A stretch of DNA of 7,071 nucleotides, taken from the NCBI GenBank assembly GCA_026984385.1, contig JALSSH010000587.1:1-7071 (forward strand), written 5' to 3'. The notes under the pieces are model-generated. The model was not told the DNA's origin, searched no databases, and was given only the letters and a program-made list of their open reading frames with translations. The DNA is from Ardenticatenia bacterium (lineage in GTDB: Bacteria > Chloroflexota > Anaerolineae > Aggregatilineales > Aggregatilineaceae). The position numbers and the translations under genes were made by a program. Shown in pieces: positions 1-6,007 of the stretch (its first letter is position 1; each line of letters opens with the position of its first letter).

Positions 1-1
1 G

Positions 2-370
2 CTGCGTTGCGGCGCGCTGAACATGGCCGCGATGGCAGAAGCCGCCGCGTTGCTGCGTGGCACGCACGACTTCGCCACCTTCGGCCAGCCGCCGCAGGGG
101 ACAAACACCGTGCGCACCGTCTTTCGTTCCGAGCTGGAAACGGTGCAAACGCTGGTCCCTCAAGGTGTGCTGGTGCGCTACACCATCGAGGCGAACGCTT
201 TTTTGTACCGCATGGTGCGGCGCATTGTGGGCGCGTTGGTGCGTGTGGGGCGCGGACAGCTTAGCGTGACGGAATTTGCCGAAGGCTTGGCCGCAACGGA
301 CAACCGTTGGCCGAACCGAACTGCCCCCGCACGGGGCTTGTGCCTGATTGGTGTACGTTACGACGAGTGA
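2..370 (+). CDS. truA: tRNA pseudouridine synthase A, C-terminal part (5' end outside window)
   Basis: TruA converts uridines 38-40 of the tRNA anticodon stem to pseudouridine in the cytoplasm. Only the last 122 codons are present; the frame is open from base 2 and the catalytic aspartate lies upstream, outside the window. Visible family hallmarks are the GTHDFATFG segment (around residue 20 of the fragment), the following NTVRTVFRSELE strand, the FLYRMVRRIVGALVRVGRG helix and strand near the middle, and the closing APARGLCLIGVRY. These match the C-terminal half of TruA, which forms the dimeric tRNA-binding cleft. The stop TGA is at 368-370. The next gene, rplM, starts 30 bases later with no terminator between, so truA, rplM and rpsI are probably one operon, an order seen in several phyla. 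Family assignment is certain; only the 5' end is missing. Confidence 0.95.
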   Translation: MRCGALNMAAMAEAAALLRGTHDFATFGQPPQGTNTVRTVFRSELETVQTLVPQGVLVRYTIEANAFLYRMVRRIVGALVRVGRGQLSVTEFAEGLAATDNRWPNRTAPARGLCLIGVRYDE

Positions 371-400
371 GCGGGGAGACGCCCGCCGGAGCTAGTGAAA

Positions 401-835
401 ATGAAGATCAAAACCTACACACCCAAGCCGGAAGATATCCAGCGCGAGTGGTTTGTGATCGACGCAAAAGACCAGACGTTGGGGCGTCTCGCCACCCAGG
501 TCGCCGTGTTGCTGCGTGGTAAACACAAACCGATCTACTCGCCGCACATGGACGTAGGCGACTACGTGATCGTGATCAACGCGGACAAAATCCGCGTCAC
601 GGGCCGCAAGCTGGACCAGAAAATCTACTATCGCCACTCCGGTTACCCGGGCGGGTTGCGCCAGCGCACCTTGCGCGAGCAACTGCAACGCTTTCCCGAG
701 CGCGTGATCGAAGCAGCGGTGCGCGGTATGTTGCCCAAAAACAAACTTGGGCGCAAAATGTTCAAAAAGCTGAAAGTCTATGCGGGCGAAAATCATCCGC
801 ACCAGGCCCAAAAGCCGAAAGTTTTCGAGCTGTAG
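401..835 (+). CDS. rplM: 50S ribosomal protein L13
   Basis: L13 is an early-assembling protein of the large ribosomal subunit that binds 23S rRNA. The 144-residue product has the usual length and conserved landmarks: WFVIDAKDQTLGRLAT near the N-terminus, LLRGKHKPIYSPHMDVGDYV, the INADKIRVTGRK strand, YYRHSGYPGGL, the signature AVRGMLPKNKLGR around residues 104-116, and VYAGENHPHQAQKP near the C-terminus. I chose ATG 401 because GGAG at 388-391 sits 9 bases upstream. The alternative GTG at 395 would add only two residues (M-K) and leave a 3-base spacer. It lies 30 bases after truA and 20 bases before rpsI, so the pair L13-S9 is co-transcribed as in most bacteria. No autoregulatory leader structure is obvious in the short upstream gap. 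Confidence 0.97.
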   Translation: MKIKTYTPKPEDIQREWFVIDAKDQTLGRLATQVAVLLRGKHKPIYSPHMDVGDYVIVINADKIRVTGRKLDQKIYYRHSGYPGGLRQRTLREQLQRFPERVIEAAVRGMLPKNKLGRKMFKKLKVYAGENHPHQAQKPKVFEL

Positions 836-855
836 GGACGACGAGGGACTAACCC

Positions 856-1251
856 ATGAGTACACAATATTATGAGGGGATCGGGCGGCGTAAGACGGCT
901 ACCGCGCGCGTGCGCCTTTGGACGGGCGGCAACGGCACGGTGATCGTCAACGACAAGCCGGCGGAAGAGTTCTTGCCGCGCGAAGGTGATCTAGACTTGG
1001 CGCTAGAGCCGCTGCGTGCGGTCGGTCAGGAAGGCGCTTACAACATCACCGTAAAAGTGCAAGGTGGCGGTGTCACCGGTCAGCGCGACGCGATTCGTTT
1101 GGGCGTTGCCCGCGCGCTTTTGAAGATCGAGCCGGAATGGCGCAATATCTTGCGCCAGGGCGAATTCCTTTCCCGCGATCCGCGCGAAAAGGAACGCAAA
1201 AAGCCCGGCCTCAAACGCGCCCGCAAGGCCCCAACCTACACCAAGCGTTAA
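856..1251 (+). CDS. rpsI: 30S ribosomal protein S9
   Basis: S9 belongs to the small-subunit head; its C-terminal tail reaches the P-site tRNA. The 131-residue product is of normal length. It opens with YYEGIGRRKTATARVRL, carries VQGGGVTGQRDAIRLGVARAL in the centre, and ends with the lysine/arginine-rich tail RDPREKERKKPGLKRARKA and the invariant terminal Lys-Arg that contacts tRNA. ATG 856 is preceded by GAGGGA (843-848) with a 7-base spacer. The stop TAA is at 1249-1251. The tail wording (DPREKERKKPGLK) is of the type found in Chloroflexota, Actinobacteria and Firmicutes rather than Proteobacteria. It is the last gene of the translation operon and is followed by a strong terminator. Confidence 0.97.
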   Translation: MSTQYYEGIGRRKTATARVRLWTGGNGTVIVNDKPAEEFLPREGDLDLALEPLRAVGQEGAYNITVKVQGGGVTGQRDAIRLGVARALLKIEPEWRNILRQGEFLSRDPREKERKKPGLKRARKAPTYTKR

Positions 1252-1255
1252 AAAC

Positions 1256-1273
1256 GTCCCCCACTTCGGGGCA
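1256..1273 (+). other. Small GC hairpin after rpsI
   Basis: CCCC (1258-1261) can pair with GGGG (1268-1271) around a six-base loop containing TTC, starting four bases after the rpsI stop. No T-tract follows, so it is not a terminator by itself. It may protect the mRNA 3' end or simply be chance in G+C-rich DNA. Confidence 0.3.
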
Positions 1274-1284
1274 CTCAACGCGAC

Positions 1285-1325
1285 ACAGGCAAACCCCCTG
1301 GCCGCCAGGCAGGGGTTTTGTCTGT
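1285..1325 (+). terminator. Intrinsic terminator of the truA-rplM-rpsI operon
   Basis: The arms 1285-1300 and 1310-1325 pair over 16 positions with one G-T wobble and one mismatch. The core is CCCCTG with CAGGGG, followed directly by TTTTGTCTGTTT. An alternative inner stem, CCTGG with CCAGG around CCG, also forms. The strong G+C core followed by a T-rich run is the classical Rho-independent form. It lies 33 bases after rpsI and 40 bases before mazG, so mazG must use its own promoter or read-through; I saw no convincing promoter in 1326-1365. Confidence 0.8.
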
Positions 1326-1365
1326 TTGCGCCCCGCTTTGTTTAGCTTCGTATGGAGAGCGTGAT

Positions 1366-2487
1366 ATGGCTTTAGACTTCCTCTGGCCGCACCTAGACAC
1401 GATTTTGGAGATAGCCGCGTTGGCCGAGACGGACAGCTTGCAGATCGTGAACGCGGAGGCTGTCGCTGCACAACATCATCCGCCGCTTAACCCGGATTTT
1501 GCGGCGCTGTTGGCCCAACGCGGTGCGTCGAACGTGTCCGCGTTGGCGCGCGTGCTGGGCAACCAATACCCCGCCGAGCACCCTTTGCGCGCTGTGTATC
1601 CGCTGGAGGACGCGCTCCACGTTGAGCCGTGCACGCTCGGGACACTGGCGCAGCTCACTTGGCCGCCAAACGTGCCCTGGACGGCGCTGGTGGTGTTGCC
1701 CTGGCCGCGTCCGGCCAGCTTTGAGCGCTTCCAAGAAACCATCGCCCACTTGCGCGCGCCGGAAGGTTGCCCTTGGGATCGCAAACAAACGCACCAGTCG
1801 CTGCGCCCGTATTTGCTGGAAGAAACCTACGAGGTGTTGGAGGCGCTGGACGCGGGCGATATGTCTAAGTTGCGTGAGGAGCTGGGCGATCTGTTGCTGC
1901 AAATCGTGCTCCACAGCCAAATTGCGGTGGAGACGGACGAGTTCCGCATGGCGGACGTGATCGCGGAAGTCAACGCCAAGATCGTGCGCAGACATCCGCA
2001 CGTCTGGGGCAACGTGCATGTGAACGATGAGGAAGATGTCAAACGCAACTGGGATCAGATCAAGCAGGCGGAAAAACGTGCCAACGGTGAGGAAACGCCA
2101 AAATCCCGCTTAGAAGGCGTGCCGAAGGGTTTGCCTGCGCTGGCCCAGGCGCACGCTTACCAAGCGCGCGCGGCGCGCGTAGGCTTTGATTGGGAAACCG
2201 TCGCGCCGGTGGTCGCCAAAGTGCACGAGGAGATCGCAGAGCTAGAGGCTGCCGAAACACCCGCAGAGCGCGAGGCCGAAGTCGGCGATCTGCTTTTCGC
2301 GGTGGTGAACTGGGCGCGCTGGCTAAAGGTGGACCCGGAGGCGGCGTTACGTGGCACGAACGCGCGTTTTGCGCGGCGCTTTCAGCACGTCGAAGAGGGG
2401 GCAACGGCACAGGGCCGCGCTTTGCAAGATATGACGCTCGCCGAAATGGACGCACTTTGGGACGAGGCCAAAGCCAACGGTCTCTAG
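1366..2487 (+). CDS. mazG: MazG nucleoside triphosphate pyrophosphohydrolase, N-terminal methylase domain truncated
   Basis: MazG enzymes hydrolyse (d)NTPs to NMP and pyrophosphate, acting as house-cleaning of abnormal nucleotides. This 373-residue protein has two MazG repeats. The first follows HLRAPEGCPWDRKQTHQSL (C135, W137, D138) with metal-binding EE152-153/E156, EE171-172 and D175, then RRHPHVW (208-214). The second has EE288-289/E292, E305/D308 and NARF at 332-335. Residues ~1-115 do not belong to MazG: segments such as LQIVNAEAVAAQHHPP, LARVLGNQYPAEHPL and a central hydrophobic VVLPWP stretch resemble the C-terminal half of the tetrapyrrole (SAM-dependent) methylase domain of YabN-type fusions. 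The glycine-rich N-terminal half of that domain is absent, and at most 38 in-frame codons separate the rpsI stop from this start. ATG 1366 has GGAG at 1354-1357, 8 bases upstream. MazG function is confident; methylase activity is unlikely. Confidence 0.92.
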   Translation: MALDFLWPHLDTILEIAALAETDSLQIVNAEAVAAQHHPPLNPDFAALLAQRGASNVSALARVLGNQYPAEHPLRAVYPLEDALHVEPCTLGTLAQLTWPPNVPWTALVVLPWPRPASFERFQETIAHLRAPEGCPWDRKQTHQSLRPYLLEETYEVLEALDAGDMSKLREELGDLLLQIVLHSQIAVETDEFRMADVIAEVNAKIVRRHPHVWGNVHVNDEEDVKRNWDQIKQAEKRANGEETPKSRLEGVPKGLPALAQAHAYQARAARVGFDWETVAPVVAKVHEEIAELEAAETPAEREAEVGDLLFAVVNWARWLKVDPEAALRGTNARFARRFQHVEEGATAQGRALQDMTLAEMDALWDEAKANGL

Positions 2488-2490
2488 CGC

Positions 2491-2513
2491 GCCTTCAGCG
2501 AGCGTTGCTAGGC
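2491..2513 (+). terminator. Hairpin just after mazG, possible weak terminator
   Basis: GCCT (2491-2494) and AGCGA (2497-2501) pair with AGGC (2510-2513) and TTGCT (2505-2509) around a GCG loop, giving nine base pairs with a two-base bulge, starting three bases after the mazG stop. No T-tract follows, so termination here would be inefficient or factor-dependent. Position supports a 3'-end role; sequence alone does not prove it. Confidence 0.4.
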
Positions 2514-2527
2514 TGGGGAGCACCCGC

Positions 2528-2656
2528 TCAAATTAGCACCAACACCAGTGCTGCCAAGATAGCCCCAACCGATCCCCAAAACCAGTACAACAACGGGTTA
2601 GACCAATCCCAGGCTAATTGAGCACACAGGCACGGGAGTTCGTGTCGGCAATCCAT
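2528..2656 (-). CDS. Possible 42-residue single-pass membrane peptide
   Basis: I do not recognise this ORF. Reading on the minus strand from ATG (2656-2654) to TGA (2530-2528), it encodes 42 residues. The first 20 are polar with three cysteines (C3, C9, C11). Residues ~21-42 are strongly hydrophobic and aromatic, beginning PLLYWFWG and ending in a run of A, L, V and I with no charged residue, which is a good membrane helix ending exactly at the C-terminus. AAAGGGG (2664-2670) precedes the start with a 7-base spacer, and a weak minus-strand promoter lies further upstream. An in-frame extension reaches back to 2794, but the ribosome site favours the short form. It is the only ORF in this intergenic region with its own start signals. 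It may still be chance, and no homologue can be named. Confidence 0.35.
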   Translation of the reverse strand: MDCRHELPCLCAQLAWDWSNPLLYWFWGSVGAILAALVLVLI

Positions 2657-2716
2657 GCTCGCACCCCTTTCCGCTACACTGATCGAATGGGGGCGATGTA
2701 AGCTGCCTTCACTTGG

Positions 2717-2746
2717 ATCGTAGCAAAAAGGTGTATAGCGCGTCAA
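2717..2746 (-). promoter_or_regulatory. Candidate minus-strand promoter for the 42-residue ORF
   Basis: On the minus strand TTGACG (2746-2741; five of six to TTGACA) and TACGAT (2722-2717; four of six to TATAAT) are separated by 18 bases. Transcription would start near 2710 and give a ~54-base leader before ATG 2656. The -10 is weak, so this is tentative. Confidence 0.25.
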
Positions 2747-2778
2747 GCGCCCCTCTTCCCGTAAACCGCCAACAAAAC

Positions 2779-2807
2779 TTGCCAGCGCAAGCAAACTCCG
2801 TTACACT
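2779..2807 (+). promoter_or_regulatory. Sigma-70-type promoter of the malEFG operon
   Basis: TTGCCA at 2779-2784 (five of six to TTGACA) and TACACT at 2802-2807 (four of six to TATAAT) have the ideal 17-base spacer. Start of transcription is predicted near 2814, giving a ~150-base leader before malE. The last bases coincide with a palindromic operator, which supports a regulated promoter here. This is pattern matching only. Confidence 0.5.
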
Positions 2808-2813
2808 GGATGC

Positions 2814-2823
2814 AAACCGGTTT
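2814..2823 (+). promoter_or_regulatory. LacI-family-type operator at the mal promoter
   Basis: AAACCGGTTT is a perfect ten-base palindrome with a central CG, the form typical of LacI/GalR/MalR-family operators. It starts six bases after the -10 element, so a bound repressor would cover the transcription start. Many Gram-positive-type maltodextrin operons are repressed by a LacI-family MalR that releases in the presence of sugar; by analogy this is probably such a site. No regulator gene is in the window. Confidence 0.5.
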
Positions 2824-2903
2824 ATTCCCTGGTCACGAAGAGGCACGTTGAGATAGCCGACCGTTTGAAAAGGGAAAGGAGAGCAGACCGGCAATCAAGT
2901 TAT

Positions 2904-2933
2904 TTGAGCGATTCACACACTACGCTTCATACT
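2904..2933 (+). promoter_or_regulatory. Second candidate promoter close to malE
   Basis: TTGAGC (2904-2909) and CATACT (2928-2933) are 18 bases apart in an A+T-richer stretch. Transcription from here would begin near 2940 and give a short ~25-base leader to malE. Both hexamers are only four of six to consensus, so it is weaker than the upstream promoter and has no palindrome nearby. Confidence 0.25.
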
Positions 2934-2964
2934 AAATCGTTAAAAATTGCTGGAGAGTATAACC

Positions 2965-4176
2965 ATGAAAAAGCATCTGTCCTTAATTTTAGTGCTGGTA
3001 ATGGTGCTCAGCGCCTTACCCCTTGCCGTTTCTTCCGCACAGGACGACACCCCTTCCCTGCTCATCTGGGCAGACGAAACCCGCGCCGGCGTGATCGAAG
3101 AACTCGGCGCCACCTTTGAAGAAGAGTACGGCGTGGACTTGGTCGTGCAGCAGGTCGGCTTCGGTGACATCCGCGACCAACTGCGCATCGCAGGACCGGC
3201 AGGCGAAGGGCCGGACATCATCATCGGCGCGCACGACTGGATCGGCGAGCTGGTGACCAACGGCTTGCTGGCCCCCGTTGACCTGGGCGATAAGGCCGCA
3301 GACTTCGCCGACGTAGCGATCCGCGCCTTTTCCTGGGACGGTGAGCTTTACGGCGTGCCCTACGCGATTGAGAACGTCGGCTTCTTCTACAACACCGACT
3401 TGGTGGAAACGCCGCCCGCCACCTGGGACGAGGTCGTCGAGATGTCCCGCGAGATCATGGACTCCGGCGCGGCGGAATACGGCTTTATCCGCCAAGAAGG
3501 TGACCCCTATCACTTCTACCCGATCCAAACCGCTTTCGGCGGCTACATCTTCGGCCTGGACGAGAACGGCAACTACACCGCCGACGATGTGGGCGTGGAC
3601 AACGAAGGCTCGATTGCGGCGTTGGAGTTCATCCAAGGGCTGCTCAAAGATGGGCTGATGCCCTCCGGTTTAGACGGCGGCGCAGCCGAAGCGCTTTTCA
3701 TGGACGGGCAAGCGGCCATGTACATCACCGGCCCCTGGAACATCGGCAAGTTCTCAGACGAGGGCGTGCCCTTCGCCATCGCGCCGATCCCCGCCGGCCC
3801 CAACGGTGACCCCGGGCGGCCCTTCATCGGCGCGCAAGCCTTCATGGTCAGCGCCTTCAGCGAAAACCCGCTGTTGGCCCAAGCCTTCCTGACCGAATTC
3901 ATCGCCTCCGAAGACGTGCAATTGGCGCTCTACGAAAAGGGCAACCGTGCTCCCGCGTTGCTCAGCGCGCAGGAAAAGGTCGAAGACCCATACTTGGCGG
4001 CGTTGGCCGAAGCGGGCGCCGTAGGTATGCCAATGCCCGCGATTCCCGCGATGTCGGCGGTGTGGAGCGCCTGGGGTGACGCGATCACCCTGGCGATGCA
4101 AGACCCCAACGCCGACGCTGCCGAGCTGGCTCAACAAGCGGCGGAAGCGATCCGCGCGGCGGCTGAAGGCGAGTAA
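2965..4176 (+). CDS. malE: Maltose/maltodextrin ABC transporter substrate-binding protein
   Basis: MalE captures maltose or maltodextrin outside the cytoplasmic membrane and delivers it to MalF-MalG. The 403-residue product opens with a signal peptide: Lys2-Lys3, a hydrophobic core and probable cleavage after VSSA (residue ~25). No lipobox cysteine is present and the protein has no cysteine at all. From recalled family sequences it aligns with E. coli MalE throughout: GPDIIIGAHDW (D91; E. coli has Arg where W92 stands), AIEN (E136), DPYHFYP (Y182), ITGPW (W258), and MPAIPAMSAVW (W367), the last two matching the aromatic sugar platforms W230 and W340. ATG 2965 has GGAG at 2952-2955, 9 bases upstream; the TTG 18 bases earlier lacks a ribosome site. 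It is first in the operon behind a palindromic operator. Confidence in family is very high; exact sugar length preference is unknown. Confidence 0.95.
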   Translation: MKKHLSLILVLVMVLSALPLAVSSAQDDTPSLLIWADETRAGVIEELGATFEEEYGVDLVVQQVGFGDIRDQLRIAGPAGEGPDIIIGAHDWIGELVTNGLLAPVDLGDKAADFADVAIRAFSWDGELYGVPYAIENVGFFYNTDLVETPPATWDEVVEMSREIMDSGAAEYGFIRQEGDPYHFYPIQTAFGGYIFGLDENGNYTADDVGVDNEGSIAALEFIQGLLKDGLMPSGLDGGAAEALFMDGQAAMYITGPWNIGKFSDEGVPFAIAPIPAGPNGDPGRPFIGAQAFMVSAFSENPLLAQAFLTEFIASEDVQLALYEKGNRAPALLSAQEKVEDPYLAALAEAGAVGMPMPAIPAMSAVWSAWGDAITLAMQDPNADAAELAQQAAEAIRAAAEGE

Positions 4177-4212
4177 AACACATAGACTCCCGAACACTTT
4201 GAACGGGTTATT

Positions 4213-4245
4213 GCAGGGTCGGTGGGGTTTGCCTGCCGACCCTGT
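4213..4245 (+). terminator. malE-malF intercistronic hairpin (attenuator or mRNA stabiliser)
   Basis: CAGGGTCGG (4214-4222) pairs perfectly with CCGACCCTG (4236-4244); four more inner pairs, two of them G-T, extend the stem around a GTTTG loop. It begins 37 bases after malE. The downstream bases TTGCTCATT are only weakly T-rich, so partial termination or protection of the malE message from 3' decay is likelier than full termination. Such hairpins commonly keep binding protein levels above those of the permease. Confidence 0.65.
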
Positions 4246-4311
4246 TGCTCATTAACGCGCTAAAAGGGGACTGTTCTGCCGTGTGCTGAGCGAGAGAAAG
4301 GAGTAAGCGGC

Positions 4312-4356
4312 ATGGGGGCCAGACGCAACCTTGCCGCTGTGCACGATGGCTACTGA
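4312..4356 (+). CDS. 14-codon minicistron overlapping the malF start
   Basis: ATG 4312 is preceded by a near-perfect ribosome site, AAAGGAG at 4297-4303, with an 8-base spacer. It reads MGARRNLAAVHDGY and stops at TGA 4354-4356. The malF ATG at 4346 lies inside it in another frame, 11 bases before its stop end, and has no ribosome site of its own. The layout fits translational coupling: ribosomes load on the minicistron, finish, and restart on malF. The peptide itself has no recognisable function. The alternative is that the true MalF start is ATG 4312 and a frameshift (error or natural) separates it from the rest. Confidence 0.45.
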   Translation: MGARRNLAAVHDGY

Positions 4357-6007
4357 GCAATTGACCGCCAAACGCCCTGCTCCGGCGCTGACCGGCTCGG
4401 TGCTCAATATCGCGCTACGCCTGGCCGCGCTGGCGCTGATCGACGCCGTGACGATCTGGTTTGTGGGCGAGCTGTTGGGCCAGGAAGAGTACATCCTGAC
4501 GGGCTTCGTGACGGTGATCACGCTGGGGCTAAACGCCATTTTCCTCATTGACGGACTATACCCGTACCGCTGGTTTTCGCCCGGGTTGGCTTTGTTGGTG
4601 TTGGTCGTCATTTACCCAACTGTTTTTACGATCTACATCGCTTTTACCAACTACCGCGACGGCAACTTGCTCACGCGCGCTCAAGCCGAGCAAGTATTGC
4701 TTTCGCGCACCTATCTTCCGCCCGACGCGCCTACCTATCGCTGGACGGCCTTCCGTTCGGAAGACGGCAGCCGTTACGCGCTCTGGTTGGTGCCGGAGGG
4801 CGAAGGTGAGCCGCTTTTTGCCGAGGAAGGCAAAGTCACGCCGCTGAGTGCGCTGAACCTGGGCGAGTACGCGCTGGACGAGGACAACGTGCCCACCACC
4901 CTCCCGGGCTGGGTGCGTTTGAAAAAGGCCGAGACCTTCAAATTGTTGGACTCGGTGCTTTCCAAAACCCAGTTCGGCAACCCGCAGCGCGTGATCATGC
5001 TCAACCCGAAAAATCCGGTTAAGCAAGCGGGCGAGTTCCAACCCCAATACACGCTCCAAGCGGATGGCTCGCTGTTGGACAACGAAACGGGCGTGCTCTA
5101 TCAGCCGATTGATGGCACATATACGCCGGTGGACGGGCCATATAAGGACGCCGAGGGGCGCGTAACCGACGCAGACGGTAACCCATTGCCGGTGATCCGC
5201 CCGGGTTATTACGTCACCATCGGCTTGGGCAACTTCAAGCGCCTTTTGACCAACGAGAAGATCCGCGAGCCTTTTGTGCGCGTCTTCATCTGGACTTTTG
5301 CGCACGCCTTTTTCACGGTCTTCTTGACCTTTTGGCTGGGGCTGGGGTTGGCGCTGCTTTTGAACGTGCCCTTCACGCCCGGGCGCGCCGTGTTACGGAC
5401 TGCGCTCCTCGTGCCTTACGCCATCCCCGCGTTCATCAGCGTTTTGGTCTGGCGCGGGCTGCTCAACGAACAGCTCGGCGTGATCAACAAGACGCTGATC
5501 AATGTTTTTGGCTTGGAGCACGGCCCGCGTTGGACCTCCAGCCCCACCTGGGTCAAGATCGCCATTTTGTTGATCCAGCTTTGGCTGGGTTTCCCGTATA
5601 TGATGCTGATCACCACCGGCGCGCTGCAAGCGATCCCTTCGGATATCTACGAAGCGGCTAAGGTGGACGGCGCAGGGGCGTTCCAACGCTTCCGCTTCCT
5701 GACCTTGCCGTTGTTGTTGGTTTCGGTCGGGCCGTTGCTGATCGCCTCTTTTGCGTTTAACTTCAACAACTTTACGATTGTGGAGCTTTTCAACAAAGGC
5801 GGCCCGCCCATCTCGCCGGACAACCCCGCCGGCCATAGCGACATCTTGATCACGTACACTTACGAGCTGGCCTTTGGCAGCGGACGCGGGGCGGATTACG
5901 GCTTTGCGGCCACCATCAGCATCGTGATCTTCGTGATCGTGGCGATCATCACCTATTTCAACTTCCGCTTTACCCAGGGGTGGGAGGAGGTCTCGGAAAA
6001 TGTTTAG
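4346..6007 (+). CDS. malF: Maltodextrin ABC transporter permease MalF, with large P2 domain
   Basis: MalF is one of two channel subunits that pass maltodextrin through the cytoplasmic membrane. The 553-residue product has eight predicted membrane helices: about 19-44, 49-69, 77-100, then after a ~200-residue external region, helices from ~311 onward. The external region (about 101-305) resembles the E. coli MalF P2 domain that contacts MalE, visible in QYTLQADGSLLDNETGV and IRPGYYVTIGLGNF. The permease core carries LVPYAIPAFISVLVW, WLGFPYMM, and the EAA loop E436-A-A-K-V-D-G442 with P455, which docks on the ATPase. IASFAFNFNNF matches E. coli MalF strikingly (recalled). ATG 4346 is the only ATG before conserved sequence; it lacks a ribosome site and probably depends on the minicistron. 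The TTG 15 bases upstream is also unsupported. It overlaps malG by 8 bases. Confidence 0.94.
   Translation: MATEQLTAKRPAPALTGSVLNIALRLAALALIDAVTIWFVGELLGQEEYILTGFVTVITLGLNAIFLIDGLYPYRWFSPGLALLVLVVIYPTVFTIYIAFTNYRDGNLLTRAQAEQVLLSRTYLPPDAPTYRWTAFRSEDGSRYALWLVPEGEGEPLFAEEGKVTPLSALNLGEYALDEDNVPTTLPGWVRLKKAETFKLLDSVLSKTQFGNPQRVIMLNPKNPVKQAGEFQPQYTLQADGSLLDNETGVLYQPIDGTYTPVDGPYKDAEGRVTDADGNPLPVIRPGYYVTIGLGNFKRLLTNEKIREPFVRVFIWTFAHAFFTVFLTFWLGLGLALLLNVPFTPGRAVLRTALLVPYAIPAFISVLVWRGLLNEQLGVINKTLINVFGLEHGPRWTSSPTWVKIAILLIQLWLGFPYMMLITTGALQAIPSDIYEAAKVDGAGAFQRFRFLTLPLLLVSVGPLLIASFAFNFNNFTIVELFNKGGPPISPDNPAGHSDILITYTYELAFGSGRGADYGFAATISIVIFVIVAIITYFNFRFTQGWEEVSENV

Noticed and set aside
395..400. GTG start for rplM two codons upstream
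   Set aside because: It would leave only a 3-base spacer to GGAG 388-391; ATG 401 has a 9-base spacer.
392..865. 157-codon minus-strand ORF across rplM
   Set aside because: It is a shadow of L13 on the opposite strand; the protein has no family features and rplM is unambiguous.
1318..1365. TTG 1318 as mazG start
   Set aside because: It lies inside the rpsI terminator stem and has no suitable ribosome site, while ATG 1366 has GGAG at an 8-base spacer.
2875..2910. Strong ribosome-site-like AAAGGAG in the malE leader
   Set aside because: No ATG, GTG or TTG lies at a usable distance; the first TTG is 22 bases on. It is left as an unexplained purine run in the leader.
2947..2964. TTG 2947 as malE start
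   Set aside because: It would place the ribosome site inside the gene and add polar residues before the signal peptide; ATG 2965 is followed by a standard Lys-Lys hydrophobic start.
4331..4345. TTG 4331 as malF start
   Set aside because: The good ribosome site at 4297-4303 is 27 bases away, and the five added residues show no family conservation.
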